NCBI RefSeq assembly: GCF_036013935.1
Contig: NZ_CP107902.1
Coordinates: forward strand, 2,637,001 to 2,701,000
Length of the DNA: 64,000 nucleotides
Origin: Streptomyces sp. NBC_00461
Lineage (GTDB): Bacteria > Actinomycetota > Actinomycetes > Streptomycetales > Streptomycetaceae
Direction: 5' to 3'
Under the pieces are notes generated by a model, which was given only the letters and a program-made list of their open reading frames with translations, had not been told where the DNA came from and made no database searches. A program made the position numbers and the translations under genes. Below are positions 1 through 11,155 of this stretch, piece by piece (the first letter of the stretch is position 1; the number at the start of each line of letters is the position of its first letter).

Positions 1-516
<516 letters not shown>

Positions 517-634
517 ACGAACGTTCGACGCTGGCCGGAAGTCACTGCGATGTCCGTCACAGCTCGGCTGCAGTCACGCCCCGATCCCGCAGGAATCGAC
601 GGCTCTGTCAGTCACGGCTCGTACACTCACCTGC

Positions 635-2566
635 GTGGATACGACCCTTCAGGACCCTCTGGTCGGGCAGGTGCTCGACGGGCGCTATCGCGTGGAGGCG
701 CGGATCGCGGTCGGCGGGATGGCCACGGTCTACCGGGCCCTGGACACCCGCCTCGACCGGGTGCTCGCGCTCAAGGTGATGCACCCCTCGCTCGCCGCCG
801 ACGGCACCTTCGTCGACCGGTTCATCCGGGAGGCGAAGTCCGTCGCCCGGCTGGCCCATCCGAACGTGGTGCAGGTCTTCGACCAGGGCACCGACGGGTC
901 GTACGTCTATCTCGCCATGGAGTACGTCGCCGGATGCACCCTGCGGGACGTGCTGCGCGAGCGCGGGGCGCTGCAGCCGCGCGCCGCGCTGGACATCCTG
1001 GAGCCGGTGCTGGCCGCGCTCGGTGCCGCGCACCGCGCCGGTTTCGTGCACCGGGACATGAAGCCGGAGAACGTGCTGATAGGAGACGACGGCCGGGTCA
1101 AGGTCGCCGACTTCGGCCTCGTCCGCTCCGTGGACACGGTCACCAACACCACGGGGACGGTCCTCGGCACCGTCTCCTACCTCGCGCCGGAGCAGATCGA
1201 GCACGGCACCGCCGACCCCCGGGTCGACGTGTACGCGTGCGGTGTCGTGCTGTACGAGATGCTGACGGGCGACCGGCCGCACTACGGGGACTCCCCGGCC
1301 ACCGTCCTCTACAAGCACATCCACGAGGACGTCCCGCCGCCGTCGGCCGCCGTGCCGGGGCTGGCGTACGCGCTGGACGCGCTGGTCGCGTCGGCCACCG
1401 CCCGCACCCCCGACATCCGCCCGCAGGACGCGGTGGCGCTGCTCGCGCAGGCGCGCGAGGTGCGCGCCGCGCTCAGCGTGGACCAGCTGGACGCGATGCC
1501 CCCGCAGGCGCTCGCCTCGGACCACCGGGACATCTCCGCGGACCGTACGAGCGTGATCCCGCGCGGGCTGACGGTGCAGCGCCCGCTGCCGGTGAACGAG
1601 GACGACGACCGGCAGGCGCTGCACCACACCAGCGTGCTGCAGACTCCCCCGCCGCTGCCGCCGCGCCGTCGCGGCGCGCGCGGCCGGCGCGGTCCGCTCG
1701 CGATCGTCGTCGCGGTGCTGCTGATCCTCGGGGTCGGCACGGGTGTCTGGTACATCAACTCCGGCCAGTTCACCAAGGTCCCGCCGGTACTGGCGAAGAC
1801 CCAGGTGGAGGCGCGCAAGCAGCTGGACGACGCCGGGCTGGACCTCGGCAGGATCAAGCACGCCTACAGCGACACGGTGAAGCGGGGCACGGTCATCAGT
1901 TCCGACCCCGTGCCCGGCAGCCGCGTCCGCGACAACGCGTCCGTGACGCTCACCCTCTCCGACGGCCCGGAGACCGTGCAGGTGCCCGACCTGGAGAGCC
2001 GGACGCTGGCCGAGGCGAGGACGCAGCTGAAGCAGCACAGCCTCGATCCCGGCATGGTCACCCGCGAGTTCAGCGACGACGTCCCCAAGGGCTCCGTGAT
2101 CTCCACGGATCCGGAGGCGGGCACGAAGCGGCACGCGGGTTCGGCGATCGCGCTGGTCGTCAGCAAGGGCAGCCCGGTGGACGTCCCGGATGTCACCGGT
2201 GAGGACCTTCAGGACGCGAAGGCCGACCTGGAGGACGCGGGCCTGACGGTGAAGGTCTCCTCCGAGCGGGTCAACTCCGAGTACGACAAGGGGCAGGTCG
2301 CCGCGCAGACACCCCGGAGCGACAGCAAGGCCGCCGAGGGCGACACAGTGACGCTGGCCCTGTCCAAGGGCCCCGAGATGATCGAGGTCCCGGACGTCAC
2401 CGGGGACAACGTCGACGACGCGCAGAAGACCCTGGAAGACGCCGGCTTCAAGGTCGACAAGGACCGCGGTCTGCTCGGACTGTTCGGCGACACCGTCAAG
2501 AGCCAGTCCGTGGAGGGCGGGGACAAGGCGCCCAAGGGGTCGACGATCACCATCAAGATCCGGTGA
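635..2566 (+). CDS. PASTA-domain serine/threonine protein kinase (PknB-like)
   Basis: Membrane-bound eukaryotic-type kinase of 643 residues starting at GTG 635. The kinase domain spans about residues 16-280: glycine loop around 24-32, ATP-binding Lys47 (ALKVMHP), catalytic HRD with Asp141 (HRDMKPEN), and DFG Asp159. A proline- and arginine-rich linker leads to one membrane helix at about 352-374. Four extracellular PASTA repeats follow, starting near 379, 446, 513 and 582, the last three opening with VPD. By family knowledge PASTA repeats bind peptidoglycan fragments or lipid II, so this kinase probably couples wall state to phosphorylation. It stands alone, without the penicillin-binding protein/FtsW cluster that usually accompanies PknB, so it is probably an additional PASTA kinase of the cell. 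Confidence 0.93.
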   Translation: MDTTLQDPLVGQVLDGRYRVEARIAVGGMATVYRALDTRLDRVLALKVMHPSLAADGTFVDRFIREAKSVARLAHPNVVQVFDQGTDGSYVYLAMEYVAGCTLRDVLRERGALQPRAALDILEPVLAALGAAHRAGFVHRDMKPENVLIGDDGRVKVADFGLVRSVDTVTNTTGTVLGTVSYLAPEQIEHGTADPRVDVYACGVVLYEMLTGDRPHYGDSPATVLYKHIHEDVPPPSAAVPGLAYALDALVASATARTPDIRPQDAVALLAQAREVRAALSVDQLDAMPPQALASDHRDISADRTSVIPRGLTVQRPLPVNEDDDRQALHHTSVLQTPPPLPPRRRGARGRRGPLAIVVAVLLILGVGTGVWYINSGQFTKVPPVLAKTQVEARKQLDDAGLDLGRIKHAYSDTVKRGTVISSDPVPGSRVRDNASVTLTLSDGPETVQVPDLESRTLAEARTQLKQHSLDPGMVTREFSDDVPKGSVISTDPEAGTKRHAGSAIALVVSKGSPVDVPDVTGEDLQDAKADLEDAGLTVKVSSERVNSEYDKGQVAAQTPRSDSKAAEGDTVTLALSKGPEMIEVPDVTGDNVDDAQKTLEDAGFKVDKDRGLLGLFGDTVKSQSVEGGDKAPKGSTITIKIR

Positions 2567-2600
2567 CGGAGCACGTCAGGCTGCGTGACACCCTGAACGG

Positions 2601-3470
2601 GTGAACAGTCAGCAGTCCCGCAACCCCGTCGGCGGCCATGTCCCCGTGGCCGGCGGTCTCCACTCCGTCGGCCTGTCGTACGCCCATGACCTGAAGGCCG
2701 AGACGGTGCAGGTCTTCGTCGCCAACCCGCGCGGCTGGGCCACGCCCGTCGGCAATCCGCGACAGGACGAGGAGTTCCGCGCGGCGTGCGAGGCCGAGTC
2801 GATCCCGGCGTACGTGCATGCCCCGTACCTGATCAACTTCGGTTCGCACACCGAGGCGACCGTCGAGAAGTCCGTGGACTCGCTGCGGCACTCGCTGCGG
2901 CGCGGCCGGGAGATCGGGGCGCTCGGGGTGGTCGTGCACACGGGCAGCGCGACCGGCGGCCGGGACCGCTCCGTCGCCCTGAAGCAGGTGCGCGAGCACA
3001 TGCTGCCGCTGCTCGACGAGCTCACCCACGACGACGACCCGTTCCTGCTCCTGGAGTCGACCGCCGGGCAGGGTGCCTCGCTCTGCTCGCGGACCTGGGA
3101 CTTCGGCCCGTACTTCGAGGCGCTGGACGCCCATCCGAAGCTCGGCGTCTGCCTGGACACGTGCCACATCTACGCGGCCGGCCACGATCTGACCGGCCCG
3201 AGCGGCATGCACCAGACCCTGGACCTGCTGGTGGACACCGTCGGCGAGGGCCGGCTGAAGCTGATCCACGCCAACGACTCCAAGGACGTGGTCGGCGCGC
3301 ACAAGGACCGGCACGAGAACATCGGCGCCGGCCACATCGGCGAGGACCCGTTCCGGGCGCTGATGACCCACCCCGCGACCGAGGGCGTACCGCTGATCAT
3401 CGAAACGCCCGGCGGCAAGGAAGGGCATGCCGCGGACGTGGAGCGACTGAAGAAACTGCGCGACTCGTAG
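2601..3470 (+). CDS. nfo: Deoxyribonuclease IV (AP endonuclease family 2)
   Basis: Base-excision repair enzyme that cuts 5' of abasic sites, 289 residues, the normal length for the family. The sequence shows the AP-endonuclease-2 TIM barrel with its metal ligands: VHAPYLINFGS, GVVVHTGSATG, LLLESTAGQG, GVCLDTCHIYAAGHD, LIHANDSKD, HENIGAGHIG and LIIETPGGK. These supply the His, Glu and Asp residues of the trinuclear zinc site. It starts at GTG 2601, 34 bases after the kinase stop, and could be read through from it. No promoter is evident in the short gap. Confidence 0.94.
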   Translation: MNSQQSRNPVGGHVPVAGGLHSVGLSYAHDLKAETVQVFVANPRGWATPVGNPRQDEEFRAACEAESIPAYVHAPYLINFGSHTEATVEKSVDSLRHSLRRGREIGALGVVVHTGSATGGRDRSVALKQVREHMLPLLDELTHDDDPFLLLESTAGQGASLCSRTWDFGPYFEALDAHPKLGVCLDTCHIYAAGHDLTGPSGMHQTLDLLVDTVGEGRLKLIHANDSKDVVGAHKDRHENIGAGHIGEDPFRALMTHPATEGVPLIIETPGGKEGHAADVERLKKLRDS

Positions 3471-3474
3471 GCCG

Positions 3475-3503
3475 TTGAGGAATACCCCTGGGGGGTATAC
3501 GGT
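3475..3503 (+). promoter_or_regulatory. Promoter with CsoR-type copper operator in the spacer
   Basis: A -35-like TTGAGG (3475-3480) and a -10-like TACGGT (3498-3503) are exactly 17 bases apart. The spacer holds a perfect inverted repeat, ATACCCC-TGG-GGGGTAT (3482-3498). This matches the TACCC/GGGTA palindromes bound by copper-sensing CsoR repressors in Streptomyces and mycobacteria. A repressor there would cover the promoter. It lies between nfo and the DUF4396 gene and points at the latter. Confidence 0.75.
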
Positions 3504-3523
3504 TCCTGCTCGGTGCAGGAACC
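3501..3523. repeat. Perfect 9-bp inverted repeat, 5-base loop
   Basis: GGTTCCTGC (3501-3509), loop TCGGT, GCAGGAACC (3515-3523), directly after the copper-type operator. If transcription starts about 7 bases after the -10, the start point falls inside it, so it is more likely a second protein site, or a terminator for nfo transcripts, than a leader hairpin. It has no U-tract. Confidence 0.5.
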
Positions 3524-3546
3524 GTTACCTGGCATTGGGGGCAGTC

Positions 3547-4038
3547 ATGCAGCACGAGGCACATCAGGAACACCGGACACACCCACACCACCACCCGGCC
3601 GCCGCCACCTGGAGCATGGCCGCCCAGGCGACCCTGCACTGCCTGACCGGCTGCGCCATCGGCGAGGTACTGGGCATGGTCGTCGGCACGGCGCTCGGCT
3701 GGGGCAACGTCGCGACGACGGTCCTGGCGATCGTCCTCGCGTTCTTCTTCGGCTACTCACTGACGCTGCGCGGGGTGCTGCGGGCCGGCGTCGGTTTCCG
3801 TACGGCCTTCCGGGTGGCGCTGGCCGCGGACACCCTGTCCATCGCCGTGATGGAGCTGATCGACAACGGCGTGATCGTGCTGTGGCCGGACGCGATGGAC
3901 GCCCAGCTCGCCGACCTGCTGTTCTGGGCTTCCCTCGCGATCTCCCTGGCGGTCGCCTTCCTCGTGACGACACCCGTCAACAAGTGGATGATCGGCCGCG
4001 GGAAGGGCCACGCGGTGGTGCACGGCTACCACCACTGA
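3547..4038 (+). CDS. DUF4396 membrane protein, probably copper-responsive
   Basis: Integral membrane protein of 163 residues. The start is ATG 3547; an earlier in-frame start at 3475 lies within the promoter and is rejected. The N-terminus is histidine-rich (seven His in the first 17 residues), followed by the HCLTGCAIGE signature with two cysteines. About four hydrophobic segments follow: near MVVGTALGWGN, VLAIVLAFFFGYSL, the VALAADTLSIAVMELI helix and LFWASLAISLAVAFLV. The C-terminus is HAVVHGYHH. DUF4396 has no established biochemical role that I know of. His-rich ends, a Cys pair at the membrane and a CsoR-like operator together suggest copper binding or transport; this is inference. It converges on the molybdoenzyme gene with 16 bases between. 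Confidence 0.85.
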   Translation: MQHEAHQEHRTHPHHHPAAATWSMAAQATLHCLTGCAIGEVLGMVVGTALGWGNVATTVLAIVLAFFFGYSLTLRGVLRAGVGFRTAFRVALAADTLSIAVMELIDNGVIVLWPDAMDAQLADLLFWASLAISLAVAFLVTTPVNKWMIGRGKGHAVVHGYHH

Positions 4039-4054
4039 CGACGTCCGCCAGGAG

Positions 4055-4702
4055 TCAGAGCTCGGGGCCGTCCCCTAGCTCCTCCTGGTAGGAGTAGCGC
4101 TGTTCCTTCCACGGGTCCCCGACGTTGTGGTAGCCGCGCTCCTCCCAGAAGCCGCGGCGGTCGGCGGTCATGTACTCCACGCCGCGCACCCACTTCGGGC
4201 CCTTCCACGCGTACAGATGGGGCACGACGAGGCGCAGCGGGAAGCCGTGTTCCGCCGTCAGCAGCTCGCCGTCCTTGTGGGTGGCGAAGATGGTCCGCCC
4301 GGACGCGAAGTCCGCCAGGCGGAGGTTCGAACTGAATCCGTATTCGGCCCACACCATGACATGGGTGACCGCGGGCGCGGGCGGCGCGATCTCAAGAATC
4401 GTTCGGGCGGGAATCCCGCCCCATTCGGCGCCGAGCATGCTGAACTTCGTGACGCAGTGCAGGTCGGCCACGACGGTGGTGTACGGCAGGGCCGCGAACT
4501 CCTCGTGGGTCCAGCAGTGCTTCTCGCCGTCCGCGGTCGCGCCGAAGACCCTGAACTCCCAGCGCTCCGGACGGAACTTGGGGACGGGCCCGTAGTGCGT
4601 GACCGGCCAGCCGCGTTGCAGGCGCTGCCCCGGCGGAAGTTCGGCCTGTGCTGCTCCTCCCGAATCGCGTTCTCCCGATTCACGCTCCGCCGGCTGACCC
4701 AT
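4055..4702 (-). CDS. Sulfite-oxidase-like molybdopterin oxidoreductase
   Basis: Protein of 215 residues made of a single oxidoreductase molybdopterin-binding (SUOX-fold) domain. The invariant Mo-ligand cysteine is in DLHCVTKFS. Other family marks are HGFPLRLVVPHLYAWKGPKWVRGVEY and the terminal GYHNVGDPWKEQRY. There is no Tat or Sec signal, no heme domain and no dimerisation domain, so it is a cytoplasmic minimal version, unlike periplasmic MsrP/YedY. The substrate is unknown; related actinobacterial proteins are only annotated generically. It diverges from bacterioferritin across a 173-base AT-rich gap. Confidence 0.88.
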   Translation of the reverse strand: MGQPAERESGERDSGGAAQAELPPGQRLQRGWPVTHYGPVPKFRPERWEFRVFGATADGEKHCWTHEEFAALPYTTVVADLHCVTKFSMLGAEWGGIPARTILEIAPPAPAVTHVMVWAEYGFSSNLRLADFASGRTIFATHKDGELLTAEHGFPLRLVVPHLYAWKGPKWVRGVEYMTADRRGFWEERGYHNVGDPWKEQRYSYQEELGDGPEL

Positions 4703-4776
4703 GTCTCCATCCTGACAGACCTATGACAGTGCGCTTGACCGGCCCCATCAAATACGGGCAATTACAACTAAGCATG

Positions 4777-4793
4777 CACTTACTTACTAAGTG
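4777..4793. promoter_or_regulatory. Candidate operator between molybdoenzyme and bfr
   Basis: Perfect inverted repeat CACTTA-CTTAC-TAAGTG (4777-4793) in an unusually AT-rich stretch, about 75-85 bases from either start codon. Half-site-like ACTTACT sequences flank it. The shape fits a small dimeric repressor; I cannot name the regulator. Confidence 0.45.
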
Positions 4794-4875
4794 AAGACTT
4801 ACTGGACGATCTTTGTTGCCGGTGCAATCATGCGGCGCAAACTGCCAGTCCCCCCGCCTGGAAGGAGCCACTGCG

Positions 4876-5355
4876 ATGCAGGGCGACCCCGAGGTCATCG
4901 AATTCCTCAACGAGCAGCTCACCGGCGAGCTGACCGCGATCAACCAGTACTTCCTGCACGCGAAGATGCAGGAGAACTTCGGCTGGACGAAGCTCGCGAA
5001 GTACACGCGGCACGAGTCGTTCGACGAGATGAAGCACGCGGAGGTGCTCACCGACCGCATCCTCTTCCTGGAGGGGCTGCCGAACTACCAGCGGCTGTTC
5101 CATGTACGCGTGGGGCAGACCGTCAAGGAGATGTTCGAGGCCGACCGGCAGGTCGAGGTCGAGGCGATCGACCGGCTCAAGCGCGGTATCGAGGTGATGC
5201 GCACCAAGGGCGACATCACGTCCGCGAACATCTTCGAGTCGATCCTCGCGGACGAGGAGCACCACATCGACTACCTCGACACCCAGCTGGAACTGGTCGA
5301 GAAGCTCGGAGAGGCGCTCTACATCGCACAGCTGATCGAGCAGCCGGAGAGCTAG
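4876..5355 (+). CDS. bfr: Bacterioferritin
   Basis: Iron-storage protein of 159 residues that assembles into a 24-subunit shell and oxidises and stores Fe2+ in the cytoplasm. All six ferroxidase ligands are in register with E. coli Bfr: Glu18, Glu51, His54, Glu94, Glu127 and His130. The heme-ligand Met52 is also present, so this is a heme-binding bacterioferritin rather than a plain ferritin. The start is ATG 4876 behind GAAGGAG. The stop overlaps the convergent ferredoxin stop by four bases (5352-5355). Confidence 0.97.
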   Translation: MQGDPEVIEFLNEQLTGELTAINQYFLHAKMQENFGWTKLAKYTRHESFDEMKHAEVLTDRILFLEGLPNYQRLFHVRVGQTVKEMFEADRQVEVEAIDRLKRGIEVMRTKGDITSANIFESILADEEHHIDYLDTQLELVEKLGEALYIAQLIEQPES

Positions 5356-5579
5356 GCGGCCTCGTCCAGCGCGGTCAGGACCGCCTTGCCCTGTGGTTCG
5401 GCGAGCTCACGGCGGGGGCACTCACCCCGGCCCAGCAGTGCCTGGATCCGCCGGACGCACGAACCGCAGTCCGTGCCCGCCTTGCAGGCGGAGGCCAGCT
5501 GGCGGGGGGTGCCGGCACCGTCCTCGGCGTGCTTCTTGACCTGCTGCTCGGTGATGCCGAAGCAACTGCAGACGTACAC
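5352..5579 (-). CDS. bfd: Bacterioferritin-associated ferredoxin
   Basis: Small [2Fe-2S] protein of 75 residues starting at GTG 5579 behind GGGAGG. The BFD-type ligand spacing is visible: CSC at residues 4-6 and a second pair in TDCGSC. It is longer than E. coli Bfd (64 residues), with a non-conserved acidic tail. Bfd docks on bacterioferritin and reduces its core so that iron can be released. It is encoded tail-to-tail with bfr, and only this gene has an iron box. Expected regulation is therefore derepression in low iron, opposite in logic to storage. Confidence 0.92.
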   Translation of the reverse strand: MYVCSCFGITEQQVKKHAEDGAGTPRQLASACKAGTDCGSCVRRIQALLGRGECPRRELAEPQGKAVLTALDEAA

Positions 5580-5626
5580 GCGGTTCCACCTCCCGCCGGG
5601 ATTGACCAGTCTTGCCGTCCCGAATG

Positions 5627-5645
5627 ATCGGTGAGGCTAACCTAA
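5627..5645 (-). promoter_or_regulatory. Iron box (DmdR/IdeR type) upstream of bfd
   Basis: Read on the minus strand the 19 bases are TTAGGTTAGCCTCACCGAT, close to the DmdR/IdeR iron-box consensus TTAGGTTAGGCTCACCTAA (three mismatches by eye). It lies about 50 bases upstream of the bfd start. An iron-loaded DmdR/IdeR repressor is expected to bind here. Confidence 0.8.
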
Positions 5646-5678
5646 CCTTACCCGGCGCTCAGGAACCGCAAAAGTGCG

Positions 5679-5712
5679 ATGGGGCGCGGATCGTATGTGA
5701 TCCGCGCCCCAT
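5679..5712 (-). terminator. Rho-independent terminator of the DAHP synthase gene
   Basis: Fourteen-base-pair perfect stem (5679-5692 with 5699-5712) with a six-base loop. Read on the minus strand it is followed by CGCACTTTTGCGG, which supplies a short U-run. It sits 36 bases past the DAHP synthase stop. Confidence 0.8.
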
Positions 5713-5748
5713 TCACGTCCCTGTAACAGGTGTCCCCGTCACTGGTCC

Positions 5749-9258
<3,510 letters not shown>

Positions 9259-9268
9259 CCGGCCGCGC

Positions 9269-9300
9269 GGAGGTCCGGGGGCCGACGCGCCCGGACCTCC
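9269..9300. terminator. Bidirectional hairpin between trpEG and pfkA
   Basis: Perfect 11-bp stem GGAGGTCCGGG (9269-9279) with CCCGGACCTCC (9290-9300), ten-base loop, placed between the convergent stops of trpEG and the phosphofructokinase gene. It could serve both strands; no clear U-run. Confidence 0.7.
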
Positions 9301-9328
9301 GTCTCGGCCGACCGTCATCGGCCTGCCG

Positions 9329-10357
9329 TCAGCCGAAGAAGACCCCGACCTCCTCGTACAGCTTCGGGTCCACCGTCTTGAGCTTGGCCGTGGCCTCCGC
9401 GATCGGGACGCGGACGATGTCGGTGCCGTGCAGGGCGACCATCTTCCCGAAGTCACCGTCGCGGACTGCGTCGATGGCGTGCAGGCCGAAGCGGGTGGCG
9501 AGCCAGCGGTCGAAGGCGCTGGGGGTGCCGCCGCGCTGGATGTGACCGAGGACGGTGGTACGGGCCTCCTTGCCCGTGCGCTTCTCGATCTCCTTGGCCA
9601 GCCATTCGCCGACTCCCGACAGGCGGACATGTCCGAAGGAGTCCAGCGACTCGTCCTTGAGGACCACGTCGCCGTCCTTGGGCATGGCGCCCTCCGCCAC
9701 GACCACGATCGGGGCGTACGACGCCTTGAAGCGGGAGGTGATCCAGGAGCACACCTGGTCGACGTCGAAGCGCTGCTCGGGGATGAGGATGACGTTGGCG
9801 CCGCCCGCGAGGCCGGAGTGGAGCGCGATCCAGCCGGCGTGGCGGCCCATCACCTCGCAGACCAGGACGCGCATATGGGACTCGGCGGTGGTGTGCAGGC
9901 GGTCGATGGCTTCCGTCGCGATGCCGACCGCGGTGTCGAAGCCGAAGGTGTAGTCGGTGGCGGACAGGTCGTTGTCGATGGTCTTCGGTACGCCGACGAC
10001 GGGCACGCCGTACTCGTCGGTGAGGCGCGCCGCGACGCCCAGGGTGTCCTCGCCGCCGATCGCGATGAGCGCGTCGACCTCCTGCTTGGCGAGGTTCTCC
10101 TTGATCCGGCGGATGCCGTTCTCCTGCTTCAGCGGATTCGTGCGCGAGGAGCCGAGGATGGTGCCGCCGCGGGGCAGGATGCCGCGCACCGCGGGGATGT
10201 CGAGGCGGACGGTGTCGCCCTCCAGCGGTCCGCGCCAGCCGTCCCGGTAGCCGACGAAGTCGTAGCCGTACTCCTGCACGCCCTTGCGGACGATGCCCCG
10301 GATGACGGCGTTGAGTCCGGGGCAGTCGCCGCCTCCGGTCAGTACTCCGACCCGCAT
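9329..10357 (-). CDS. pfkA: 6-phosphofructokinase
   Basis: Glycolytic enzyme of 342 residues phosphorylating fructose 6-phosphate. Motifs in order: LTGGGDCPGLNAV at the N-terminus, ILPRGGTILGSSRTNP, the nucleotide-site IGGEDTLG, the catalytic PKTIDNDL, GFDTAVGIATEAIDRL, MGRHAGWIA and LGHIQRGGTPSAFDR. The residues usually used to tell phosphoryl donors apart are Asp in GGED and Lys in PKTIDND, which are typical of pyrophosphate enzymes. Closely similar Streptomyces enzymes are nevertheless reported as ATP-dependent, so the donor is left open. It converges on trpEG and is transcribed alone. Confidence 0.95.
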   Translation of the reverse strand: MRVGVLTGGGDCPGLNAVIRGIVRKGVQEYGYDFVGYRDGWRGPLEGDTVRLDIPAVRGILPRGGTILGSSRTNPLKQENGIRRIKENLAKQEVDALIAIGGEDTLGVAARLTDEYGVPVVGVPKTIDNDLSATDYTFGFDTAVGIATEAIDRLHTTAESHMRVLVCEVMGRHAGWIALHSGLAGGANVILIPEQRFDVDQVCSWITSRFKASYAPIVVVAEGAMPKDGDVVLKDESLDSFGHVRLSGVGEWLAKEIEKRTGKEARTTVLGHIQRGGTPSAFDRWLATRFGLHAIDAVRDGDFGKMVALHGTDIVRVPIAEATAKLKTVDPKLYEEVGVFFG

Positions 10358-10465
10358 GGAAATGTCCCTTCGCCGCGGTTGCCTGTGGGGGCCACGCTAA
10401 TGGTGATCCAGGTCACACAGGGATGGGCGTGAAGGGCAATTCCGGTGAACTGTCGGGCGCGCGGT

Positions 10466-11155
10466 TTACTCGTCGTCAAGTCCGCGTTCTATCGCGTACC
10501 GCACGAGTTCGACTCTGTTGTGCAGTTGGAGCTTGCCGAGGGTGTTCTGGACGTGGTTCTGCACCGTGCGGTGGGAGATGACGAGGCGTTCGGCGATCTG
10601 CTTGTAGCTCAGGCCCTTGGCGACCAGGCGCAGCACCTCCGTCTCACGGTCGGTGAGCTGCGGGACCTTGGATTCGCCGGTGTCGGCGGCGGGCGCGGGC
10701 TCGGAGGCGAGACGGCGGTACTCGCCGAGGACCAGTCCGGCCAGGCCCGGTGTGAACACCGGGTCCCCGACGGCCGTACGGCGCACCGCGTCCAGGAGTT
10801 CCTCGGTCGACGCCGACTTCAGCAGATAGCCGGTCGCGCCGGACTTCACGGCCTCCAGGACGTCGGCGTGCTCGCCGCTCGCGGACAGCACGAGGACCCG
10901 CAACGCCGGGTTGTGGCCGACGAGTTCCTTGCAGACCTGGACGCCGGGCTTGGCCGGCAGGTTCAGGTCGAGGACCAGGACGTCGGGGGCGGCGGCCTTG
11001 GCGCGGCGTACGGCCTGGTCGCCGTCGCCGGCGGTGGCGACCACGTCGAAGCCGGACTCGGCCAGGTCGCGGGCGACGGCGTCGCGCCACATCGGGTGGT
11101 CGTCGACCACCATGACCCTGATCGGGTCCCGCTGCCCGTCGGTGGAATCCGTCAT
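10466..11155 (-). CDS. macR: NarL/LuxR-type response regulator (MacR-like)
   Basis: Response regulator of 229 residues. The N-terminal receiver (about 10-125) has the acidic pocket in VMVVDDHPMW and the phospho-acceptor in VLVLDLNLPAKPG. The C-terminal LuxR helix-turn-helix (about 165-225) reads LTDRETEVLRLVAKGLSYKQIAERL and HRTVQNHVQN. Its ATG overlaps the kinase stop in an ATGA (11152-11155), so the two are translationally coupled. Position and sequence match MacR of the MacRS system known from S. coelicolor for morphogenesis and antibiotic control; that name is by recalled synteny. Confidence 0.9.
   Translation of the reverse strand: MTDSTDGQRDPIRVMVVDDHPMWRDAVARDLAESGFDVVATAGDGDQAVRRAKAAAPDVLVLDLNLPAKPGVQVCKELVGHNPALRVLVLSASGEHADVLEAVKSGATGYLLKSASTEELLDAVRRTAVGDPVFTPGLAGLVLGEYRRLASEPAPAADTGESKVPQLTDRETEVLRLVAKGLSYKQIAERLVISHRTVQNHVQNTLGKLQLHNRVELVRYAIERGLDDE

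Noticed and set aside
3475..3546. Upstream GTG-type extension of the DUF4396 protein
   Set aside because: The extension would be encoded by the promoter and operator themselves, so ATG 3547 is used.
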